DNA of 64,000 bases, from NCBI GenBank assembly GCA_963556495.2, contig OY747710.1:19596500-19660499 (forward strand), read 5' to 3'. Positions within the stretch are counted from its first letter, which is position 1; every line of letters starts with the position of its first letter. The DNA is from Valencia hispanica (taxonomy: Eukaryota > Chordata > Actinopteri > Cyprinodontiformes > Valenciidae). The translations under genes were made by a program, and so were the position numbers. The notes beneath the pieces were generated by a model. The model ran no database searches. It saw nothing but the letters and a program-made list of their open reading frames with translations, and was not told the DNA's origin. Positions 56,098 through 64,000 of this stretch are shown piece after piece.

Positions 56098-56875
56098 CAA
56101 AGGTCCCCAACCCCCCCAGACCGGTATCAGGCCATGGGTCAGTTGTTACCAAGCACAGAAAAAATTAATAACTTATGATTTTTTATTATGAAAAATGACC
56201 GTATTCTCTCCGTTACATCCAGCTGTAATTCCTTCCTGACGCATGTCAGGACGCTTGCTGCAATCACATGATATGTCACCACTAAAAACAAACCCACAAG
56301 CTAGCAGAAAGATTAAAAACAGAGGTCTCTGAAAAGTGTCTTTGCAAAAAGGAAAATGTCAAGTGAAGAGACAGAAGAAGAGCATTCAACTTCTAAGAAA
56401 AAGAAAGCTAAATTTAGCAGACCAGGAGTGACTCGGAAAATATGGATTTATCGCGCAGGTGATTTCCATGCATCGAGCCCCGGCTCTGCTTAAAGTGCGG
56501 CAACCAGCTTTCTAATGAGGCAATGGAACCTTTAAAACTACCCCCGGGACCGTGTCTTTACAGAGAAAAATCCACTGATTCTGCACAGTTGTAAGTTGTA
56601 TTTTTCATGCTTTTCACATTTCTTTTTGTGGTAAATCCTATTTTAAATACATGTTTAAACGTTAAATGGAGACCAGGGAGCATTAGGGGGGATGTTAGGA
56701 TGTTGGTTTGATGATACAGGACGCTGCCAATAAAATTACAAGCACACATTAGATTTACATTTGTTAATATATTTTAAAATAACCCAGTTTTTTTATGGTG
56801 GTCCTTTATTTTTATTTTGTTGCACTTATCCGCTGGTCCATGTGAGTGTTCTCTGATATGGCGAAAAAAACATTG
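56098..56875 (+). mobile_element. Internally deleted hAT element (ZBED-type transposase remnant)
   Basis: The left end AAAGGTCCCCAACCCCCCCA followed by GACCGGTATCAGGCCATGGG is that of a common vertebrate hAT family. A coding start MSSEETEEEHSTSKKKKAKF (56,357 on) runs into a DFHASSPGSA-like stretch and, after a frameshift, CLKCGNQLSNEAMEPLKL, which matches the BED zinc-finger region of SCAND3/FAM200-like hAT transposases (C..C...LSNEAMKPSKL). The catalytic domain is missing. The right end, TTTTGTTGCACTTATCCGCT near 56,820, resembles the family's 3' end. Confidence 0.7.
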
Positions 56876-57819
56876 ATTTAGAAGACATACTTGGGGACAT
56901 TTTGCAGTGTTGCATCAGTGTTACTTTTAATGTGATCTGGAAGAGTTCGAGAGATGAAGGAACCAATGTGACTTTAATTAATAGGGGAACATGCTGTTTT
57001 TGTTCTTTTTTACCAATTAATCTAATACCTTTTTATTCAAATCACACATCTGAGTCACATAGATTATTGTTGGAATCCAAGAGTTTGAGATATATCAGTC
57101 TGGACCAAAGTCATGCAAGTAAGAATACTATCAAAGACAGTATTTTGAAGCAGGTCTCTTTGCTTTCAAGTATTTGCGGTCCAATTCTGAAAGTAAAATA
57201 TTTTGTTACACTGCTACAGCCCATTTTCTGTCTGGCTGAAGCCATCAAAGAATCTCCTGGATGAATCGCGCCTGGCTCAGAGTGTCCATGTGATCATGTG
57301 AGTGAACTGTGAGTTGTTGTCAGGGGAAAGGTAAGGAGCTGGAGGGGGAACGTTCCAGACGATCCGTCACACGGTCAGGAGTCTCTGGAGACCCTTTCAG
57401 CTGTAGCTTTGCAGTTGTGCCTCTTCTTCCTCTCATTTGGAGTGTGGGGGGGGGGGCATGTTCTTTTGGGAGTCATGTTTCCCTCCTCCCTCTGAATTCC
57501 CCCGCTGTTCGTGCTCACACTGTGTGAACAGTAACCCCTGCTGTGGTATTTCAGGGGCTCTTCTACCTTCAAACTATCCTTCCTGCTCCATTTCTTCCCA
57601 TCCTCCCAGTGTATAGTGTTTTGAAAATCTTAAAATACTCTTGGTTCATATTTGGGTTTTTCACTTCAATTATTCTTTCAAAGAAACCTAATATGGATAC
57701 CTCAGTCAAAAAAAACTATATAACCAAAAGTAACCTAACATTTTGGACAACAATCTTTAAAAAGGCGGTTTATTGACAAATTTAGGCTACTTCTTTCTGA
57801 TTGAAAACAACCTCTTCAG
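56876..57819. other. Unassigned sequence
   Basis: No recognised gene or repeat; contains a G run at about 57,447-57,455. Two frames of 77-120 codons have no domain signature. Confidence 0.4.
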
Positions 57820-58250
57820 CGCAATCTCGTCAGCTTTTTGACAACGGCAGCGATCTCAGTGGTGTCGTATCACAAACTTCTGCCTGTGTTTTACTGGATC
57901 TCAGTGCTGTGTTTGAAATAGGTAACCATATCATACTGAGCGATCGCCTGAAAAGTTAGATGGGACCATTTGGTAAAGTATTAAATTGTTTTAAACATTG
58001 CTTGGTATAGTGAACCTACTTTAAGTCACTTGGTAATTGTTAATCAAAGAAAGATTACATATGGGGTTCCTCAAGGAGGCTTTCTCTGCCCACTTCTATT
58101 CAATATCTTTGGCCCTCCTTGTTCAGAGTACTACATCTCCTATACCATACTCATGCTGATGACATATCTAATGGAGACCAGAGGTTCCATTATTTCATGA
58201 AACATGGTTTTTGATATTATGTATGACTAAGTTACAGACCAAAAGGTGAT
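57820..58250 (+). pseudogene. Degenerate LINE reverse transcriptase core
   Basis: Across frames the plus strand reads SACVLLDLSAVFEIGNHIIL (about 57,880-57,940; compare LLDLSAAFDTVDH), then a GVPQG-like stretch (about 58,062), then an HADDISN segment (about 58,155-58,175) at the place of the YADD catalytic motif. It is an old CR1/L2-type RT with several lesions. Confidence 0.65.
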
Positions 58251-58920
58251 TTTTTTAAACTTTATTTCTGTTGGTTTAACATATGTTTATTAGAACAAGC
58301 ACTCTCTTTCTGGTTTGTCTCCTCAGCAGGATGAGGCAAAAAACTGTGAGACACTTGCTCCTGGTTTCTTGTTTTCTGATTATCCCTTTTCATGGTTCCT
58401 TCCTGTAAATCAATCTGAGTATAAAAGGCAGCTAGGCACAGAAACAGTTAGCTTAGTTAAACCAGGACTAAACCAGTAAACAATTCATTTTAGTCTTAAA
58501 TGTATTTGTTTAACATTTTACAGTTTTTTTTATTTAATGGCAACATTTTTCTAGTTCTCTAACGTGTTTCTTGTCTTTAATGCATTTCTTTAACATCTGT
58601 TCCTTTATTTTCAGGCAAACATCTTGAATTACCCTCTGTATTGGCCCATTTCCACTAGTACCTACACTCAGCGCAGCTTGACTCGGCTCTACTCTGTTAA
58701 GAATGGTGTTATACAAATAAACATGCCTTGCCTTGTCTTGTTTTGTCTTTCCACTGCCTTTCTACAGCCCTTGGCTCAAACAGCAATTTCCCTCAAACAT
58801 ACATGTCATGTTCCCAGAGTCTTTGTGTGAAGATATTTAATTACAGCAATCCTTTAATTAATATAGCCAATAATTAAACTTCCCAAAGCTAAATGGAAGA
58901 ACAAAACCCCAAATCAGATG
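58251..58920. other. Unassigned sequence with a MITE-like scrap
   Basis: 58,640-58,700 (ATTTCCACTAGTACCTACAC, then GACTCGGCTCTACTCTG) resembles the TTTCCACT-type small DNA elements common in fish. The rest is unassigned. Confidence 0.35.
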
Positions 58921-59260
58921 TTCATCGCTCAGATGCCAGAACTCTCCCGCCCTGTTTTTAAACCCCGGGCGCGACTGTTGCTGGCTCGTTCCAGTGAGAG
59001 TAACTGTTGTGGCGGACTGGGAGGCCCCGGAGACAGCATGGGTGGACGGGGAGAGGACGAAGAAGGTGTGGGGAGGGCTCGGAGGGGTGCAAATGAGTGC
59101 CATTGCAATGCAGTGAGAGGTGGTGCTAAATTTACCCAACTGACACATGGGCTCCAGCTCACCAGCAGAGTCATAGACAAACAGCAGTGAGCGGAGAGGT
59201 CTCATCCATGCATCACAGAGGCAGAAGCTGCCATAAACACGGATAAAACTTTGAACTCGC
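58921..59260. other. CpG-rich segment, function unknown
   Basis: A compact CpG-dense stretch (CCCCGGGCGCGACTGTTGCT near 58,963; GGAGGCCCCGGAGACAGC near 59,020). Frames cross it on both strands (90 and 134 codons) but have no recognisable domain. It could be a promoter or exon of an unannotated transcript. Confidence 0.3.
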
Positions 59261-60439
59261 ACATTCAGGGCAGTTCTTTAATAATTAAAGACGTGAAACA
59301 CCCACCACGCAAGATTATTAAACCACAAAACCCTGATCTCCTCTGTTTTCAGAGAGCTCTGTGTCAAACAAAGAGCAGGCCCTTTCAGCGCTCAAGCAAA
59401 AGTCCTCTGAGCAAACAATCCCAGCTGCTGTATTGTGACTCTCTGCAGCAGGAAGATGGGAACGCTGCTCTGTACACATTTCTCTAAAAGTTTACTGTGG
59501 CGAATGTTGCTGTTGAATGCTGTTGAGAATGTTCGCAGAGCATTAATAACCTTAGGAAATTAGAGGCTCACTGTCTGGCTCTTCTCATTGTTTGCAGTTT
59601 TTCTTGAGGCCTTTCTAAACATAGGTGTGGTACCTGAGGGATATCTTTTGTCACAATAATGGCTTGTGCAACAGCCTGTGGATCTATCTCAAGTTGCTCT
59701 AGACCTAAGGAGACTAACCTTTTATAAGTGGAAGTCTCATTTAAAATTCAACCAAAGCAGTGTCACAAATTAAATTAAATGCTTTAAGTAAAACTTGTTT
59801 TTCTGAAAACAAACCCTTTAAGCCTTGTGTACAAGGAGTTCAACAGTTGTAGAAAGCTATGAAATATGAAGAGTTTGGAATAAAGATGTGAAAGACAAAA
59901 ATGGTTCATGCTTTCATTGAATAGTTTTACTAATTTGCATCTTGAATTGCCTACAGGGAACATGGGCTTGGGTGGAATATTTTCAATAAAACTGTATTAA
60001 GCTCTGCTTTGAGGTGGAGTCGGACTCAAATGCAAACAGGAAGATGGTAGTCTCATTTTGAGGCGATGATTTATATAAGACTTATAATCCAGAAAGAAAC
60101 ACAAGAGGAGCTGAAAAACAACAGAGAACAGGCTGGGCAGTAGAGCTCCTGCATGCCAACAGCCATAACAACAGAAGGACTGGTCAACAGAAGCATCATT
60201 TGAGGAGTAACCAAAGCCGGCAGGCTTACAAATATTGTGTAAGTGATTAGTGGAAAAAGCCTAGGCTAGGCTAACAAGGCTAATTAACTGAAAGAAAGAT
60301 TTGGAGGAAGACTAAGGAGCAGAGGGAAATTGACTGGGGACAGAGAAATGAAAACAATACAAGAAGGCACAGGGAAATAATGAATAACGAACTAGATCCA
60401 AAACAATCCTTTGTCTTCTTTTATGCTCTCTTTTCTTCT
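59261..60439. other. Mostly unassigned; possible LTR-like remnant at 60.01-60.40 kb
   Basis: 60,010-60,400 has the layout of the minus-oriented LTRs elsewhere: a GACTCAAATGCAAACAGGAA start region, ATGATTTATATAAG, then purine-rich text with GAGCAGAGGGAAATTGACTG. No TG...CA ends or duplication found. The rest shows nothing. Confidence 0.3.
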
Positions 60440-61165
60440 GCTCACTCAAAGGTGTTCAATATGATTTAGGTATGAGGATGAGATTGCCATGCAATAAGAT
60501 CAATTTAGTGTCTGATTGACAATTGCTGAATTTTTATGTTTTGGATTCTTATCCTCCTCGAAGTTTTCTGCCAGAGTCTGTTAAGGTTTTTATCTGAGAT
60601 TTTGTATTTTAACAGTCTGTGATGCCTTGCTCCCTTATAAGATACTCAGAGCCTTCGGAAAGTTGTTAGAAACAGGCCCACAGGATCACAGATCCTCCTC
60701 CATTTACAGTAGGAATGAGGTAAGCGTCAACATGATTATACTTTGTTTCACACCATCTACCCACCTGTAGTGACTGTTGCCATCAAAGTCAATCATAGCC
60801 ACACCTGATGAATGCACAATGTTCCAGTCAAAGTCTTTGGAAAATGCAACAAACACACATGTTTATGTTTGTGATTGTAGGACAGAAAAGGCATTTCATG
60901 GCATGCTTTGCAAATAACAGGTTGGCATGCAGACATTATCTCATGACTGTTATGGAGACTTGGTAACCTTAGGAGATTTATTTTATTTTCCCTCCCATCC
61001 TACTCTATCTCTGGGTGTAAATGTGGGTCCACATCTGCAGCTGCCACCTTTCTAGTTGTTGTCAATTATTTCTCTGTAGGTGAGGAGTTATTATTATGTA
61101 GTCATTTCCCTTTTTGAAGAGTGGCTAAGAGTAACAGACCTCTGTGTCACCTAACATTTATATAC
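60440..61165 (-). pseudogene. Degenerate Tc1-like transposon
   Basis: The minus strand reads VGRWCETKYNHVDAYLIPTV, then NGGGSVILWACF (about 60,660-60,760), a diverged TVKHGGGSVMVWGCF region. The N-terminal stretch lies at about 61,115-61,140, so the two are probably one element in minus orientation. Stops and frameshifts are frequent. Confidence 0.6.
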
Positions 61166-62054
61166 AGTATATGTATGCTAAGAAAACAGAAAGTCAGGAA
61201 TGGATTATTAAAAAAGGAAGGAATTGTTATATGAATTGTTAGTGGCACCAGTTAGTGCGGCACTGCTGTTTAGCTGCTAGTATTTTTCTACAATTTTCAA
61301 AATATGATATAAATTGATGTAATGTCACCATTAAAAAAAAAAAAGAGTAAAAATGCTCAATTTTGAAATGAGATTGTTATAAGACTTGATTAGATTTATT
61401 TAACTACCTGCAATGTTACAAGGGGATGGTAATGGAAACAAACAGCAGAGTGAGCCATGTGAGCTATTCACCCCTTGCAACCCCCACAGTGTTACTGCAG
61501 CACCAGAGAGGCAACAACTGCCTCGGCTGTAAATATGAGTGTGTCTCCATGTCAAAAAGCTGATCTTATTTAAAGCATAAAATCTTTATTTAGAGCATAA
61601 AATCTGTGATTTAGAAAGAGTGGCACTTTTTTTAACCAAAATTATCTGCACAGGGAGAGAAAACTGACAGAAAATGTCTGAGCCCCTCTAACAGATCGCC
61701 TCGACTCCTCAAACAAACACATTGGCCAGCTGCTTATAAAAGCCAACACACAACACACAAAACAGTTAGCGTCTCGACCTTTCGGAAGGTGGCAGGGCAG
61801 TAAAATCCAGCAACAAGTACTCATTATTAACACAGCCAATAAGAAGCCTTACAGGTCCATGCACCTGATTATTAACTGCAGCAAAACAGCTCTAGTGCTG
61901 GCTTTGATAGCCCCCTAGTGACCACAGAGGTGTACCTGCCAGCAGAGATGTAGGACCATAATATTTCTATAATGAGGGTTATTGTAGCTCGTCAGTTCCC
62001 ACAGAGCCAACAGAGCGATTTCCTTTTACTCTTTGTCTTGAAAAAACACTTACT

Positions 62055-62058
<4 letters not shown>
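61166..62058. other. Unassigned sequence
   Basis: No gene or repeat family recognised; contains A runs near 61,333. Confidence 0.4.

Positions 62059-62147
<89 letters not shown>
62059..62147. repeat. (AT)n microsatellite, about 44 units
   Basis: Uninterrupted alternating AT over about 89 bp. The apparent YIYIYI frames on either strand are products of the repeat. Confidence 0.95.
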
Positions 62148-62149
<2 letters not shown>

Positions 62150-62214
62150 AACAGGACAAGAGAAAAGGCAGAGGAAGCAAAGGGGAAAGTAGACAAGAGT
62201 CTATACAACACCGT

Positions 62215-62564
62215 GACCCAATCAGTTGGTTTCCTTACAGCAGGGTTCGAATCCCAGCCTGGGGTCTTTCTGCATGGAGTTTGCATGTTCTCCCTGTGCA
62301 TGCGTTGGTTCTCTCCGGGTACTCTGGCTTCCTCCCACAGTCCAAAAACATTACTGTTATGTTAACCGGTCTCTCTAAATTGTCCTTAGGTGTGAGTGTG
62401 GGTGTGCATGGTTGTTTGTCCTGTGTGTCTCCATGTTGCCCTGAAATGGACTGGCGACCTGTCTAGGGCGTATCTCTGCTATTGACCAATGACTGCTGGA
62501 GATAGGCACCATCGCCTCTCTGCGATCCTGCAAGGATAAGCAGGTATAGAAAATGGATGGATCA
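62215..62564 (+). mobile_element. tRNA-derived SINE
   Basis: An intact-looking B box (GGGTTCGAATCCC) near 62,244 is followed by the family body: TTTCTGCATGGAGTTTGCAT, CTCTCCGGGTACTCTGGCTT, GGTCTCTCTAAATTGTCC, GAAATGGACTGGCGACCTGT, and the tail GTATAGAAAATGGATGGATC. The A-box part of the head is diverged. It is the most complete body of the family in this window. Confidence 0.82.
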
Positions 62565-62779
62565 GTATCTATGACTCAAATTCTAACTCAGGCAAAATTT
62601 AAACAATATTTTATTACATTCTACAAGTCAAAAATGATAGAATCACATGCAATGCCATAAAAATTCTGTCAAACTTAGTTCAAATCATCAAACAAATTTT
62701 ATTATCAGGCCAATATAGCTCAATTAAATATTTTTAAAAATGCAGTTTTCAAATGATTTCTTTCATAAACAGTAATCAT

Positions 62780-63740
62780 TTTCAGGTGTGTTAAATTTGG
62801 TGTTATTGCTCACACTCTCTCATAATGGTCACTGGAGGTTCAGCATGGCACCTCATGGCAAAAAACTCTGAGGACTCCAAAAAAAGAAAAGAAAAAAAAG
62901 AATTGCTTCGCTTCAGGGGTGTCCAAAGTCCGTCCTCAAGGGCCGGTATTCTGCATGTCTTAGTTCTTTCCTTGGTTCAACACACCTGAATCAAATGATG
63001 GTTCATTAGCATGCCTTTGTAGAACTTGATACCATGCTAAGGAGGTAGTTGGACCATTTGAATCAGCTGTGTTGGAGCAAAGAAACATCTAAAAGTGGCA
63101 GGACAGTGGCCCTTGAGGACTGGAGCTGGATACCCATGGTCTGGCCTATAAGAAATAACAGCCTGAAACTTATTTGTTTCAGATGGTGTCAAGCATGTGT
63201 TTTTTGCAGCCAGATAAGGTGTACAAAGACCGGCTTGTATGGCCTCTGGTCAAGCATGGTGGTGGTAGTGTCATGGTTTGGGGCTGGAGGTGTGCTGCCG
63301 GCTGTAGGGAGCTACAGCTCATTGAGGGAACCATGAATGCCAATTTGTACTGTGACATACTGAAGCATGATCCCATCCCTTCGGAAACTGGAACACAGGA
63401 CAATTTTCCAACAGGATGACAACCACAAACACACCTCTAAGATGACCACTGCTTTGGTAGAGAAACTGAAGCCAAAGGTACTAGACCAAGCAGCCAAGCA
63501 GGTCTCCAGCTCTGAACCCTCTTTAACATCTGTTTGGCATCCTCTAATGGAAGGTGGAGGAGTGCAAGGTCCCTAACACCCAGCAGCTCTGTGATGTCAT
63601 CATGGAGGAGAAGGACAGGATTCCAGCGGCAGCCTGTGAAGCTCTCGTGAATTAAATGCCCAAGAGCATTAAGGGAGTGCTGAAAAAACCATGGTGGTCA
63701 CACAAAATATTCACAGTTTGGGCACAATCAGGACATTTTC
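62780..63740 (+). mobile_element. Tc1-like transposon, interrupted by a hAT MITE
   Basis: The left part holds TAATGGTCACTGGAGGTTCA and the transposase start MAPHGKKL (62,848 on). After the MITE (62,914-63,138) the sequence resumes with GGCCTATAAGAAATAACAGC and the rest of the transposase: LVWPLVKHGGGSVMVWG (about 63,230-63,280), ELQLIEGTMNANLYCDILKH, a FQQDDNHKHTSKMTTALVEK stretch (about 63,405-63,465), and EALVN near 63,640. Frameshifts separate these blocks, so it is dead. Terminal repeats were not identified. Confidence 0.75.
62914..63138 (+). mobile_element. hAT-type MITE nested in Tc1
   Basis: 225 bp, with CAGGGGTGTCCAAAGTCCGT at the left and, inverted, CATGGGTATCCAGCTCCAGT at the right. 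The interior is near-palindromic: CTCAAGGGCCGGTATTCTGC against CTCAAGGGCCACTGTCCTGC, and TTCAACACACCTGAATCAAA against CTCCAACACAGCTGATTCAA. This is a well-known fish hAT MITE form. No convincing 8-bp duplication is preserved. Confidence 0.8.
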
Positions 63741-64000
63741 ACTTGTGTCTTGTTTCCACTGAGCAGTACAGCACAGGTCGGTGCGGTTCGTTGTGCTAGT
63801 TTATGGTTTGGCGTAGAAGAGTTCACCACCAGATGGACTCTCACTGTGCCTTACATGGCGTCATACAAGTGCGACAACAAACGTGACGCACTAGTATGCC
63901 TCATGCTTGTCCCAAGCAGTGACGTTTTATGATCTCCCAATCAATGGACTGTGTTGTATGATGCCAGTAGCTCCACCCTAACCGTTCTGTATCATTGTCC
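63741..64000. repeat. Possible MITE-like repeat at the right edge
   Basis: TTGTTTCCACTGAGCAGTAC followed by GGTCGGTGCGGTTCG resembles the small TTTCCACTG-type elements frequent in fish genomes. The right end is cut by the window or eroded. Confidence 0.35.

Noticed and set aside
58534..58830. Small frames near 58.6 kb as genes
   Set aside because: Short, domain-free, and overlapping a MITE-like scrap.
62215..62300. tRNA-like promoter boxes as a tRNA gene
   Set aside because: The B box belongs to a SINE head followed by the SINE body; no cloverleaf is apparent. The same applies near 24.3, 18.9 and 47.1 kb.

Overview
The window reads as nuclear DNA from a teleost fish, probably a percomorph. 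There are no long host open reading frames, coding sequence comes in short exons with GT/AG splice sites, and the interspersed repeats are the usual teleost set: L2 and Rex3 LINEs, tRNA-derived SINEs, Tc1-like transposons, hAT elements and solo LTRs.

The one host gene I can identify is the 5' end of ddr1 (discoidin domain receptor 1, a collagen-activated receptor tyrosine kinase) on the minus strand. A CpG-rich promoter with two CCAAT boxes lies near 46.9 kb. A probable non-coding first exon ends with a strong donor at 46,489. The second exon (12,901-12,747) carries the start codon and signal peptide. The third (4,478-4,376) carries the start of the collagen-binding discoidin domain, including its first cysteine and the collagen-contact tryptophan. 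The remaining exons lie beyond position 1. Intron 1 is about 33.6 kb and intron 2 about 8.3 kb, and much of both is transposon sequence. A second possible first exon with a perfect TATAAAA lies near 44.99 kb.

Layout, left to right. 1-4.4 kb: old LINE and Tc1 remnants, otherwise unassigned. 4.5-12.7 kb (ddr1 intron 2): LINE 3' remnants and a truncated hAT copy. 12.9-46.5 kb (intron 1): an L2 with a long reverse-transcriptase frame (14.5-17.2 kb), SINEs, a Rex3 split by a solo LTR (21.6-22.8 kb), a Tc1 with a SINE in it (24.1-25.4 kb), a Rex3 with a GGTT array (29.8-30.15 kb), a three-level nest of MITE in hAT in Tc1 (30.6-34.1 kb), LINE 3' ends, an L2 tail inside a local duplication (39.4-39.8 kb), an unclassified inverted-repeat element built on GTGCTACC motifs (39.86-40.73 kb), and a Rex3 with a fold-back 5' end (41.1-41.7 kb). 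47-64 kb, upstream of ddr1: a SINE, a higher-order GCTAAT tandem repeat, another L2, several Tc1 remnants, a second solo LTR, an internally deleted hAT, a long AT array, and a Tc1 interrupted by a hAT MITE.

The most useful items to follow up are the inverted-repeat element at 39.86-40.73 kb, the 62-codon upstream ORF predicted across the exon 1/exon 2 junction of ddr1, and the nested insertions whose target-site duplications give a relative insertion order. Everything here was read by eye; family names rest on remembered consensus patterns, and most element ends without a stated target-site duplication are approximate.
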